Below are positions 27,814 through 36,293 of a stretch of DNA of 64,000 nt, one piece after another (the stretch's first letter is position 1; every line of letters begins with the position of its first letter). The notes under the pieces are model-generated. The model was not told the origin of the DNA and searched no databases. It saw only the letters and a program-made list of their open reading frames with translations. The stretch spans positions 2,356,001 to 2,420,000 of the forward strand of contig NZ_CP117782.1 of the NCBI RefSeq assembly GCF_028657905.1, in the 5' to 3' direction. Both the position numbers and the translations under genes were made by a program. The stretch is from Burkholderia sp. FERM BP-3421 (GTDB lineage: Bacteria; Pseudomonadota; Gammaproteobacteria; Burkholderiales; Burkholderiaceae).

Positions 27814-28356
27814 ATGCTTAGCCGTCTTGTCCGCGTGCTGCTAGCTCTCACGGCGATCGCGCCTTTGTCGATCTCGCTTGCTTTTCAGTTTGCGCGATCT
27901 AAAAATTATCTCTGGGCCGGGGGCGCGTTTGCCCTATGCCTGTGTCTTGGATTGTTGGCTCGATTGATCATCAGCCTCGCGTCTTCCCGCTTGGAGCCTC
28001 TGTCGGCCAAAATTCTAAAAGCGAAAAGCGCAGACAAAGAGGTCATCGGATTTTTTGTCGCTTACGCCCTCCCGATGATTTTCCGCGGCCAGCCAGCTTC
28101 ACCAGATTTGACCGCATGGCTCTTCGCGGCCGGCATGCTCTTGTTTGTGCTGTGGGGCACGCAAAGCACGCAGGTGAACCCGGTTTTAGGCGTTCTGGGC
28201 TTTCACTTCTATGAGGTGGAGACCGATGGAGGCATTACTTATCTTATGATCACGAGGCGTCGCATCAACAACGTTTTGACCATTAAGAAAATCGTCCAAC
28301 TCAGTGAATTTGGCATCTTAGAAGCGGGCGATTCAGCACAAGGAAAAGAAAAATGA
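27814..28356 (+). CDS. kwaA: Kiwa defence membrane protein KwaA (probable)
   Basis: A 180-residue protein with about four hydrophobic helices (roughly 8-26, 32-56, 76-92, 101-120) followed by a cytoplasmic tail with GFHFYEVETDGGITYLMITRRR. That layout, size and the coupled KwaB-like gene downstream match KwaA of the Kiwa anti-phage system, a membrane sensor that forms a complex with KwaB. The stop overlaps the next start by four bases (ATGA). A ribosome-binding site AAGGA stands before ATG 27814. The call rests mainly on the partner, as KwaA is poorly conserved. Confidence 0.65.
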   Translation: MLSRLVRVLLALTAIAPLSISLAFQFARSKNYLWAGGAFALCLCLGLLARLIISLASSRLEPLSAKILKAKSADKEVIGFFVAYALPMIFRGQPASPDLTAWLFAAGMLLFVLWGTQSTQVNPVLGVLGFHFYEVETDGGITYLMITRRRINNVLTIKKIVQLSEFGILEAGDSAQGKEK

Positions 28357-29219
28357 ACCTGTTCGCGCTGTCCCGAGGGGAAGAGCAGCCTCCGATCCTA
28401 CGCATACCGCTCACCGCGGAGCTAAGACGAGAAGTCGCCAGGACATTCGTTGATCAGTTGACGGCTTTCGAGAGAGGCGTCGAGCACGTCTTGCCATTTG
28501 ACGGCCGATACATGCCGGAAGAGGACGAAGCGATCTCCATCGACCAGTTTCAAGACGTCGACGGCATCATCGACGCGATCGAGCGGCCCATGCGAGTCGA
28601 GTTATTCAATTCGCACCAGCATTCACTCGAAAACGTCAAGGCGCTGTTTTTGGGCCATCGCCGCAATGGGCGCCAGGCGGCGTTGATCCAGAGCTTCGAG
28701 CGACGTCGCCTGATCTCAAAGAAGACGCTTTCGATGCTGTTCTCCGGCGACACTTTCCAGCGCATTCAAGAAGACGGCTTGACACTCGACAGCCATCTGC
28801 TGGCTGTGCTCGAAAACGGTTCGCTCACGTTCAAAAGTTTCCATTTTCTGCGCCGCGTGTTCGACCTGAGCGAGCACTACCGCGAGGCCACCAACGAAGA
28901 GGTGGAAGCCTTCGTCGCGCACGACAACATCGTGGTTGATGACGTTGAGGCCTTCGTCGCATCGGCCGGCCCACTCATCCGAAAGAAAATATCTTTCATT
29001 TCACAGTCAGGCATTCTCGACTCCCACACTGGCCGCCAAATCGCCAACGCCGCGCGACAATTCAATCTGCAAGTCCGAATCGACGGAGACGACCGGATCG
29101 TTTTGCCGACCGACAAAGCGGAACTCCGAAAGCTGCTGAAATTTCTCGACGAAGACTATTACGAGTCGGCGCTGTCCAAAAGCCACTTCGTGTCAAATTC
29201 GAAGCGGCCAGCGGACTGA
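28353..29219 (+). CDS. kwaB: Kiwa defence effector KwaB, DUF4868 family
   Basis: A 288-residue soluble protein. The C-terminal part, with LLKFLDEDYYESALSKSHF and VNSK-type end (VSNSKRPAD), and the segment FHFLRRVFDLSEHYREATNEE in the middle, are what I know of DUF4868 proteins, the KwaB subunit of Kiwa. KwaB binds DNA and, with KwaA, stops phage replication after infection. It is translationally coupled to kwaA. The stop codon lies 11 bases before the left inverted repeat of an insertion sequence, so the gene appears intact but anything downstream was displaced. Confidence 0.72.
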   Translation: MNLFALSRGEEQPPILRIPLTAELRREVARTFVDQLTAFERGVEHVLPFDGRYMPEEDEAISIDQFQDVDGIIDAIERPMRVELFNSHQHSLENVKALFLGHRRNGRQAALIQSFERRRLISKKTLSMLFSGDTFQRIQEDGLTLDSHLLAVLENGSLTFKSFHFLRRVFDLSEHYREATNEEVEAFVAHDNIVVDDVEAFVASAGPLIRKKISFISQSGILDSHTGRQIANAARQFNLQVRIDGDDRIVLPTDKAELRKLLKFLDEDYYESALSKSHFVSNSKRPAD

Positions 29220-29310
29220 CATCGTTCGCCTGATCCGCTTTAGGAATTCTGGACCAATCCGAGTGCGAGTTTTGCGGCAAACTTGACCCTGAACCAGGAG
29301 GTCGTTTGTC

Positions 29311-29589
29311 ATGAAACGGAAACGCTTTTCGATCGAACAGATTGTGGCAGTGCTGAAGCAAGCCGAACTGGGGATGCCGGTGGCCGATGTGATCCGGCAG
29401 GTCGGTATTTCGGAACAGACGTTCTATCGGTGGAAGAAGCAATACGCCGGGATGCAGTCTGATCAGGTACGCGAACTCAAGCAGTTGCAGGACGAGAATG
29501 CGCGGCTGAAGAAGCTGGTCGCCGAATTGAGCTTGGACAAGGCCATCTTGCAAGACGTAGCTGCAAAAAAGTGGCCCGGCCCGCGCTGA
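29311..29589 (+). CDS. IS3-family transposase OrfA
   Basis: A 92-residue protein with the helix-turn-helix of IS3 OrfA (PVADVIRQVGISEQTFYRWKKQY, residues 24-46) followed by a leucine-zipper helix (VRELKQLQDENARLKKLV). It binds the IS ends. Its 3' end overlaps orfB by 19 bases, and an AAAAAAG slippery site at 29565-29571 marks where a -1 frameshift would give the OrfAB transposase. Confidence 0.93.
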   Translation: MKRKRFSIEQIVAVLKQAELGMPVADVIRQVGISEQTFYRWKKQYAGMQSDQVRELKQLQDENARLKKLVAELSLDKAILQDVAAKKWPGPR

Positions 29590-30443
29590 GACGAGACGTG
29601 GTGGATTACGTGGTGAGCCACTACGGATTGACGATGAGGCGGGCCTGTCGGCTCGTGAAGCAACCGCGCAGCGTTCAGTACTACAAAAGCATCAAGGACC
29701 CTCGCCCAGAACTGCGCTCACGTATGCGCGAGATCGCCTATACGCGTGTGCGCTACGGGTATCGACGCGTCCATGTACTGCTGCGCCGGGAAGGCTGGCA
29801 GTTGGGTCGGAATCAGGCGTACCGGTTGTATTGCGAAGAGCAGTTGCAGTTGCGCTCGAAATTGCCGAAGCGACGAAAGATGGTGGTGACGCGCGTGGCG
29901 AAGATCGTTCCGGTCAGGCCAAACGACGCTTGGAGTATTATGGATTTTGTGGCTGACCAGCTTGCTGATGGCTCGAAATTTCGCACTTTGACGATCGTGG
30001 ATGTGTTCACGAAGGAGGCGTTGGCGATCGAAGTGGGGCAACGCTTGAAAGGCGAACACGTGGTATCCGCATTGAACCGAATCGCCGCTCGGCGCGGCGC
30101 TCCGCGGCATCTGTTTGTCGACAACGGCAGCGAGTTTTCCGGGCGCCTGCTCGATATGTGGGCGTACCACTACCAAGCAAAAATCGACTTCAGCCGACCG
30201 GGCAAGCCGACGGACAATTGCCACATCGAGACGTTTAACGGATCATTCCGCGATGAGTGCTTGAACCTACATTGGTTCGAGACGTTGGGCGAAGCCAAAG
30301 CGATCGTCGAGGCCTGGCGCCGGGATTACAACGAGAGCCGTCCTCACTCTGCTCTCAAAGAGTTGGCACCAGCTGAATTCGCCCGTCAGCTGATGCCTTT
30401 GCCGGGTTCAACCAGACCCGAAACGCCGGAAAACTCGCTCTAG
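29571..30443 (+). CDS. IS3-family transposase OrfB
   Basis: A 290-residue DDE catalytic domain of the rve type. The acidic residues are in SIMDFVADQL, FVDNGSEF and ETFNGSFRDECL, giving a complete DDE set, and the end shows NESRPHSAL as in other IS407-group members. It starts with GTG at the frameshift site and is probably made as the OrfAB fusion by -1 frameshifting. The frame is intact, so the IS could be active. Confidence 0.93.
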   Translation: MARPALRRDVVDYVVSHYGLTMRRACRLVKQPRSVQYYKSIKDPRPELRSRMREIAYTRVRYGYRRVHVLLRREGWQLGRNQAYRLYCEEQLQLRSKLPKRRKMVVTRVAKIVPVRPNDAWSIMDFVADQLADGSKFRTLTIVDVFTKEALAIEVGQRLKGEHVVSALNRIAARRGAPRHLFVDNGSEFSGRLLDMWAYHYQAKIDFSRPGKPTDNCHIETFNGSFRDECLNLHWFETLGEAKAIVEAWRRDYNESRPHSALKELAPAEFARQLMPLPGSTRPETPENSL

Positions 30444-30690
30444 ATCTGGTCCGGGAAACCCAAGCGGATCACTGTCGACGCTCATTTGGTCAACAAGGCC
30501 GGCGAGATTGGCGACGCAATAGCCTCATCCGCATGTGATGGTCGGCCAGCATGGCCGCCCATTTTTCGGGCGTTCGCGCCCGGTGGTTTTTCACCGTGAA
30601 AACGGTGCGTCGGGTGTATAGGCAAGAAAAACCATTGAAAACCACCAAAAGTCAAATCCAAACCACTGCATCGATAAACGCGCGTCGTCA

Positions 30691-31674
30691 TCACATTTTC
30701 CATCCGCGATACTCCAAGGCGCGTTCGATGAAATCCTTGTCGGGATAGTGTCGACGGAATTCCGGAAGAACCAGAGTCGGTCGCAGCGATCTCACGAAAT
30801 TTTCCAACCCTCCGTCGAGCCTCTCTTCGCGCAGATCGTGGACTCTCCGCTCGCTGATCTGAATACGGTATTCGGTGTCGAACGCAACCAGATTTGAGTC
30901 GTATGCAAAGTGATGCAGCTTGCACAACGCGACGCCGTTGTTGACTTCGTCGGTGCTGTCGGGCGCGGCGACCGGAACAATATGCGCTGCGTCCAACAGT
31001 TTAAGCTGCACGCCGCAAAACGCGCAGCGATGAAGATACGCGTCGAGCACCCGTCGGCTAAAATCCTTTGCGCGATATTTTTGCCTGATCGTCCTGATGA
31101 GCAAACGTCGTGGCCCGCTCCGAACACGCTGAATGTCCTCATCGGACAAATCGTCCAGGCGATCCAAAAGCGCAATGTCTCGATGCGCCGAACCCGTTTG
31201 GTGAAAGAGGTCCTTGCAGGACACATACTCCATGAAGAGGAATGGCGCAAACGCGACGACCACTTCGTTCTCTTTCTCTTGCGTGGAAAATGCGCCCTCT
31301 TGCGCAGCCACCAACGTCTGCTCTTTCACTTGCGCCGACGGTGAAACTGAGTCTTGTTGGACATGGGCCTCGACATCCCAAGCGGCGAACACGCCCAATT
31401 CATCGCGCCAGCCAAGAAGGAGCGTCCTCTCGCCCTTTCGCTGCTCCAACTGGCCGCTCGTTGATTGGATTCGGTATTCATCCCACGCTCGGTTTCCGCC
31501 TCCGTGGGTGCAGTTCCAAATGTAGACCCGCAGGTTAAAGACCAACCCCGAATCAGACTCCCGGGCCCGGATCAGAAAGGGATGGTGAGATTCGATGACA
31601 ACCGGAAGCCAACCGCTCTCTCTGATCGAGTCCAGCACCCTGCCCAGCAAGTCAGGCTTTGTAAGTCGCGACAT
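30691..31674 (-). CDS. HNH endonuclease (probable restriction enzyme)
   Basis: A 327-residue protein whose last 120 residues form an HNH nuclease: CAFCGVQLKLLDAAHIVPVA with a zinc-knuckle cysteine pair and the catalytic His, then NNGVALCKLHHFAYD with the Asn and final His. The N-terminal 200 residues, rich in tryptophan (GWLPVVIESHHPF, YIWNCTHGGGNRAWDEYR), are not familiar and may recognise DNA. It is divergent from a DNA methyltransferase with 156 bases between the starts, so it is probably the nuclease half of a type II restriction-modification pair. ATG 31674 is chosen because upstream codons are unlike the rest. Confidence 0.8.
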   Translation of the reverse strand: MSRLTKPDLLGRVLDSIRESGWLPVVIESHHPFLIRARESDSGLVFNLRVYIWNCTHGGGNRAWDEYRIQSTSGQLEQRKGERTLLLGWRDELGVFAAWDVEAHVQQDSVSPSAQVKEQTLVAAQEGAFSTQEKENEVVVAFAPFLFMEYVSCKDLFHQTGSAHRDIALLDRLDDLSDEDIQRVRSGPRRLLIRTIRQKYRAKDFSRRVLDAYLHRCAFCGVQLKLLDAAHIVPVAAPDSTDEVNNGVALCKLHHFAYDSNLVAFDTEYRIQISERRVHDLREERLDGGLENFVRSLRPTLVLPEFRRHYPDKDFIERALEYRGWKM

Positions 31675-31830
31675 CGTTCCCCCGGTTGCGGTTCTTTGTG
31701 CCAGATGATAGCGAAACCTTATGGGCTTTGGGGATACGAGAAATTCCTGGCGTCGGCCCAAGTTAGCGTAATACAATAACCTGCCAGTTAGATGCATGCG
31801 CAAAACCAGCGCGCAACATAGAGGAAAACA

Positions 31831-33009
31831 ATGGTCCGTCCGCATGTCTCCGAACCCCGAGACAACATCGCGAGCCTCCGGCTCACCCTGAACGAACGGC
31901 AAGAGATGGAGGAAATCTCCAATGTGTTGGGGTTCAAGTCGCTGAGCGACTACATTCGCCATCTGCACAACATCGCCGCGAAGCAGGACAAGAAACCCGA
32001 ACGAATCAACGGCGAGAGTTATGGCCCCTTCTCAGTCGCCCACGAAACGAAGCTCGGCAAAATCTATAACGGCAACTCTCTCGAATATCTGCATCACCGC
32101 GCGAAGCCTGGCTCCGTCAACCTGATCATGACCTCGCCCCCCTTCGGCTTGGTCCGAAAAAAGTCCTACGGCAACGAAGATGCGGCCGCTTACTGCGACT
32201 GGTTCCGTCCGTTTGCCGAAGGGTTCAATCGCGTTCTGCGGGATGATGGCAGCCTCGTGATCGACATTGGTGGCGCGTGGAAGCCAGGCACGCCAACGCG
32301 CTCGCTCTATCATTTCAAGCTGTTGATCATGCTTTGCGAGGAGTTTGGCTTTCACCTTGCGCAGGAGCATTACTGGTGGAATCCAGCCAAGCTTCCGTCG
32401 CCTGCGGAGTGGGTCAACATTCGCCGGGTCCGCGTCAAAGACGCCGTCAATTGCGTGTGGTGGCTCTCGAAAACACCGTATCCGAAAGCGAACAACAAGC
32501 GAGTTCTCGCGCCGTATTCAGACTCGATGAAGGGGCTTTTGAAGAACGGCTACAAGGCGAAGCTGCGACCGTCCGGGCACGACATTTCGGAAAAGTTCTC
32601 GAAGGACAATGGCGGGTCGGTGCCTCCTAACTTGCTAGCCATCGCGAACACAGAGAGCAATGGGCAATATCAAGACTATTGCCGTGCGAACGAGATCGAC
32701 ATTCACCCCGCTCGCTTCCCTGCGCTGCTGCCAGAGTATTTCATCCGGATGCTGACCGATCCGGGCGATCTGGTGGTCGATCCATTCGCCGGGTCGTGCG
32801 TAACCGGAATGGTGGCGGAAAATCTGCGCCGAAAATGGGCTTGTGTTGAACTGTCGAGCGAATACATTCGCGGCGGCATGGCGCGCTTTCAAACCGGAGT
32901 CGAAGCTGCGCGCTCACGCTCCGCCAACTACTCGATCAGCACGCCTTGCTCGCAACCCGCGGACGAGGCAGAGGTGCCGTTGGTCGCGAACGGCGGAGCA
33001 ACAAGATGA
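31831..33009 (+). CDS. DNA (cytosine-N4 type) methyltransferase with possible RHH N-terminus
   Basis: A 392-residue beta-class amino-methyltransferase. The catalytic motif IV is TSPPF (residues about 105-109), typical of N4-cytosine enzymes, and the AdoMet motif I DPFAGSCVTG follows near residue 315, the beta-class order. Residues 12-48 (LRLTLNERQEMEEISNVLGF and SLSDYIRHLHN) look like a ribbon-helix-helix DNA-binding domain, not expected in such enzymes. It protects host DNA from a cognate nuclease, either the divergent HNH enzyme or the McrBC-like pair downstream. An AGAGG site precedes the ATG. Confidence 0.87.
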   Translation: MVRPHVSEPRDNIASLRLTLNERQEMEEISNVLGFKSLSDYIRHLHNIAAKQDKKPERINGESYGPFSVAHETKLGKIYNGNSLEYLHHRAKPGSVNLIMTSPPFGLVRKKSYGNEDAAAYCDWFRPFAEGFNRVLRDDGSLVIDIGGAWKPGTPTRSLYHFKLLIMLCEEFGFHLAQEHYWWNPAKLPSPAEWVNIRRVRVKDAVNCVWWLSKTPYPKANNKRVLAPYSDSMKGLLKNGYKAKLRPSGHDISEKFSKDNGGSVPPNLLAIANTESNGQYQDYCRANEIDIHPARFPALLPEYFIRMLTDPGDLVVDPFAGSCVTGMVAENLRRKWACVELSSEYIRGGMARFQTGVEAARSRSANYSISTPCSQPADEAEVPLVANGGATR

Positions 33010-33028
33010 GAGACACCGACTGCTGACG

Positions 33029-34288
33029 CTAGACGGGATCAGCGGCAAGGCTGCGATGCAGCCTTGCCGCCCACCCAATCAAGGCACCGCTCACCAATCC
33101 CGAAAAATCAGTCAGACCAACCAGCTTTGATCCGTCCGTTGCTTCTTCGAAGCCGGACAATCCGGAGCACACCACCGCGCAATCGCGAAGCATCGCTCGC
33201 GCCTGCTCGACGCTTTCGGGCCGTGAGTCGCGGCAATACCGAACAAGCTGGGATATCGCGTCGACGATTGCGGCCGACGCTGAAAGCGGGGAGCCGAACC
33301 ATTTGCACTCGAAGTGGGCGACGTCGATTCCGGTTTCCGCGTTCCGAATCGAGACATCGGCTCGCGCTAGACCCATTCCTGCGCTCAGTGCTTCTGCCGC
33401 CTCTCGAATCATCGCTTCGGATGGGTCGAGATTCTCGGCCGCGCGTTTGGGCAGCGCATTCTGCCATCTGATGCGATAGCGCCCCACGGCCACAATCTCG
33501 GAGCCGCCGGCAAGCGAGCCCTTCCACCTGACTCTCTCATCAGTCTCCAACGCCAGCGCTTCGGCTGCCGAGAGCGCAGTCGCCAATTCGAGCTTTTGCC
33601 AGTCCTCCAATTGCGCAAGTAGCGTGCCGGACAAAATGGTGCGTATCGCGTCCTCGTCCATGCGCTCGACGCCTTCAAACAGAAGCATGGAGTCCGCCGC
33701 CATCCGATAGAGCGGCGACAACCCTTTGCGCGCATCTCTTATCGCCGCAGCACCCGGCCGGCGCCGCCCCGCTGACGACAGCATCACTTCGCGAAGCATC
33801 CGAGTGCGACTGGCGCGTTCAAGAAGCCCTGCTCGCGCATGTATCCAATCCTGATCAGGTCCGAGCTTGTGCCGACGAATGGCGGACAAGGTCAGCGCCT
33901 CGGCTTCCCGAAGCACCCAGGCGAGGACGTGATTGCGGCGAGTTAGCGTGGAGAGCGCCGGCTCGGACACGACAAAAAGAGTCGAGTCGCCGGAGATCTC
34001 CTGTTCGCAGAGCGTCGCTCGCGCGTCGACGACGCCCGGTATTTGGCCCGAGTGCGTCTGTGTCTCGAAAGCGATCGAAGATCGAATGTCGCGCGGGTTG
34101 GCGATCACATGCTCCGCGATTCGCCGAACGCCGTCCGAAAGCGCCCAACGAAGCAAAAGCTCCTCGCGCTCCTCAATGTCGACGCGTGGAGTCTTTGAGT
34201 CCCATCCGTTGCCATGCGGCGATCGATGGCAGCGCAACAGCGCAGCTAGGCAATGGTCGGACAGCGTGGAACCAAGAGGGATGCTCAG
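33029..34288 (-). CDS. McrC-like PD-(D/E)xK nuclease subunit, start uncertain
   Basis: About 419 residues. The C-terminal third contains a probable PD-(D/E)xK nuclease core: ADVSIRNAETG followed by DVAHFECKWF, giving Asp then Glu-x-Lys. The rest is helical and resembles the McrC-type partners of McrB GTPases in size and place. It follows the McrB-like gene on the same strand. No ATG is found at a sensible place; a CTG at 34288 overlaps the McrB stop as CTGA and has GGAG eight bases upstream, so it is taken as the likely start. The frame is open to 34372. The McrC call is from context and motif. Confidence 0.6.
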   Translation of the reverse strand: MSIPLGSTLSDHCLAALLRCHRSPHGNGWDSKTPRVDIEEREELLLRWALSDGVRRIAEHVIANPRDIRSSIAFETQTHSGQIPGVVDARATLCEQEISGDSTLFVVSEPALSTLTRRNHVLAWVLREAEALTLSAIRRHKLGPDQDWIHARAGLLERASRTRMLREVMLSSAGRRRPGAAAIRDARKGLSPLYRMAADSMLLFEGVERMDEDAIRTILSGTLLAQLEDWQKLELATALSAAEALALETDERVRWKGSLAGGSEIVAVGRYRIRWQNALPKRAAENLDPSEAMIREAAEALSAGMGLARADVSIRNAETGIDVAHFECKWFGSPLSASAAIVDAISQLVRYCRDSRPESVEQARAMLRDCAVVCSGLSGFEEATDGSKLVGLTDFSGLVSGALIGWAARLHRSLAADPV

Positions 34289-36018
34289 GGCGCAAGCTCC
34301 ATAAAACGCTGCTCGACATCGGCAGCCACGGCGCCCGACAACCCCCACGCCGAAACAATCGCCGAAGAGCAATCCATCGCTTCCGCGCGGCTGATGCCAT
34401 CGAGCAAGGGCAAGAACGTCGAGGCCATCACCACGATAAAGGTCTCTTGCGTCGTCGGCGTCGGGGCCAAGAGAAAGTCGATGTCGGAGTCCATCGCGGC
34501 CGCGAGCTTCAAGAAGTCAATCACTGGCGCCCCGCCCAGCTCGCGGTGCCGATTGACGATCGCCCACAAGTCGGCGACCGGATTCGGCAGCGCGGCGTCG
34601 GCGATGCCTTTCAACAACCCGAGCTTTTCGAGCCGCTCCCGGACGAAAGCGGCCGGGTCTTCGGGTATGCCGATTCGAATCCATGTGAAACGCCGGGACA
34701 GCGCGAAACTGATCTGCTCCAACTGCGACTTGTCGACTTGATTGAGCGTGCACAACATCGCCCAGGCAGGGCCGGGGGCGAACTCGTGATCGCCCTTGGA
34801 AGGGTTCGGCTTGGGCAAGATGCGATAGTTCTCGCTTGTCGCGTCCTCGACCTTCACCCGATACGGCAAAGAAGTCGATTGCCCGCTCAGAACCGAGAAC
34901 AACGGCCCGATCACTTTGTCGATCGGACAGCGATTGAGCTCGTCGATGATGATCGGTTTGTGAAAATCCCGCAGCATGGCGCCTGGCACAAATCCCATCT
35001 TGCCCGGCCCGAGCGGCTGATACCCGCCGACGAGATCTTGCGAACTCCATGACGACGACGCCGTCAGCAGCGTATAGGGCGCCTCGCCCTCCGACAGGTC
35101 ATCGCCCGCGATCTGCTCAGCCACGTATTCAGCGAGCGTGGTCTTGCCGGTCCCCGGAGGCCCATGGAAGACGAAATGCCGCTTGCCGGCGGCCAAGGCC
35201 GCGTTGATCAGCTTGTAGACGACCGGCGGAACGCCGAAGAGATCCGGGGCCGGCAACACCTCCAAATTCTGCGCCGGCTCGATTTCGGCGTCCGCCTCGG
35301 CCTCGAACACCGATCCAAGGTCGTATTGCAGCCGCTCCATGTCCTCTCGGCTGTCCGCCGAATAAACGCCGAAGTTCGCGTTCCCGTCGCTCAGCCAGGC
35401 CGACAGCGTGGCCGTCGCGCCTTCGTAGGTGAAGAGATCGCCCGAAGCAAGTTGGATGGGCTCGGGCTCCGCCATGGTCCTGATCAGGCTGATGTGTGCG
35501 ATGGAATAGGCCGTCTTCGGTGTTTCTCGGCCTTTGTAGGACAAGGTGCTGTCCTGGACGTTGAAGTCGGTCAGGACATCGCCCGACGTGCCGACCGGCA
35601 ACGCCTTGGCAAAGGCGAACTGGACAATCCACTCCCATTCGTCCGGGAACTTGTAATTCGCCGGCCCCAGCTTGACCGCCGGCATCAGCCGGAACGCCGC
35701 GAGCGCGCACTTGCCTGAGCCGTTGTTGATGTAGCCAGGGGTCGTCGCGGCGGGAGGTGTCATGCCCGACGAATCTTGCGCGAGCCGGGCGACGGGAACC
35801 TCGCGTGTCGCGTCGATGTGGACGATCCATCGAGGCGGCTTGCTGCTCACCCCGCTCGGCTTCGCCCAATAGCCAGTGTGATCGAGAACCTCCTCTTTGA
35901 GGGACAGATCTTTTGTTCCTGACGAACGGCGGGTGTATGCGAAAGGACGAAGCGGAGCAGAGCTGGCAGCCTTTGCGGCGGCCTCGGCCCCCAGGATGTT
36001 GCGTGGCAAGGATGGCAA
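34285..36018 (-). CDS. McrB-like AAA+ GTPase of a restriction system
   Basis: A 577-residue AAA+ protein. Walker A is FHGPPGTGKTTLAEYVAEQI (about residue 288), Walker B is PIIIDELNRCPIDK, and TLNQVDKSQLEQISFALSRRF matches the McrB-type sensor region (MNTxDRS class) with the following arginine finger. McrB proteins use GTP to translocate DNA and activate the McrC nuclease. The 280-residue N-terminal part would recognise DNA and is unfamiliar. It starts with TTG at 36018; other starts downstream are possible. The nearby methyltransferase suggests an LlaJI-like rather than methyl-directed system. Confidence 0.78.
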   Translation of the reverse strand: MPSLPRNILGAEAAAKAASSAPLRPFAYTRRSSGTKDLSLKEEVLDHTGYWAKPSGVSSKPPRWIVHIDATREVPVARLAQDSSGMTPPAATTPGYINNGSGKCALAAFRLMPAVKLGPANYKFPDEWEWIVQFAFAKALPVGTSGDVLTDFNVQDSTLSYKGRETPKTAYSIAHISLIRTMAEPEPIQLASGDLFTYEGATATLSAWLSDGNANFGVYSADSREDMERLQYDLGSVFEAEADAEIEPAQNLEVLPAPDLFGVPPVVYKLINAALAAGKRHFVFHGPPGTGKTTLAEYVAEQIAGDDLSEGEAPYTLLTASSSWSSQDLVGGYQPLGPGKMGFVPGAMLRDFHKPIIIDELNRCPIDKVIGPLFSVLSGQSTSLPYRVKVEDATSENYRILPKPNPSKGDHEFAPGPAWAMLCTLNQVDKSQLEQISFALSRRFTWIRIGIPEDPAAFVRERLEKLGLLKGIADAALPNPVADLWAIVNRHRELGGAPVIDFLKLAAAMDSDIDFLLAPTPTTQETFIVVMASTFLPLLDGISRAEAMDCSSAIVSAWGLSGAVAADVEQRFMELAP

Positions 36019-36188
36019 AACAGACCCTTTCTTCGGAATTTTTCGTCATGTTACGCGGGTCCGCTGTCGGTTACGAGCTGCTGGCGCTTGCTTTCAGACA
36101 TCAACCGCCGATCGGGCGGAGTGCTGGCGAGGTTGACGAACCCGCCAGCCGATGAGGTGACGTCCCGGCAAAATAACCGGGGACATCC

Positions 36189-36293
36189 ATGAGATCTTTC
36201 AAAGAAATTGTCGCTGAGCTTTGGCACGGACCATTCTTCGAGTTGCTCATTTGCATTTGCATGCTGCTGGTTGCGCTATGGGTGGGTCGCTGA
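36189..36293 (+). CDS. Possible 34-residue membrane peptide
   Basis: A short frame MRSFKEIVAELWHGPFFELL then a hydrophobic helix CICMLLVALWVGR, preceded by GGGGA five to six bases before the ATG. Its 3' end overlaps the last codons of the convergent membrane-protein gene. It resembles in form small single-helix peptides such as type I toxins or accessory proteins, but there is no homology that I recognise. Confidence 0.3.
   Translation: MRSFKEIVAELWHGPFFELLICICMLLVALWVGR

Larger units (their letters stand above)
29231..30471 (+). mobile_element. IS3-family (IS407-group) insertion sequence
   Basis: A 1241-base element with imperfect terminal inverted repeats starting TGATCCGCTT on the left and ending AAGCGGATCA on the right, each with a further matching GGACCA segment. 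Two overlapping reading frames, OrfA and OrfB, and a frameshift site lie inside. No flanking direct repeat is visible (CGCC on the left, CTGT on the right), whereas IS407-type elements normally leave a 4-base duplication. Confidence 0.9.

Noticed and set aside
30482..30925. 147-codon minus-strand frame after the IS
   Set aside because: Overlaps the 3' end of the HNH gene in another frame, has no ribosome-binding site and a composition unlike a protein.
31831..33009. Considered adenine-N6 specificity for the methyltransferase
   Set aside because: The catalytic motif is TSPPF, typical of N4-cytosine enzymes, rather than DPPY; some beta-class N6 enzymes differ, so methylome data would decide.
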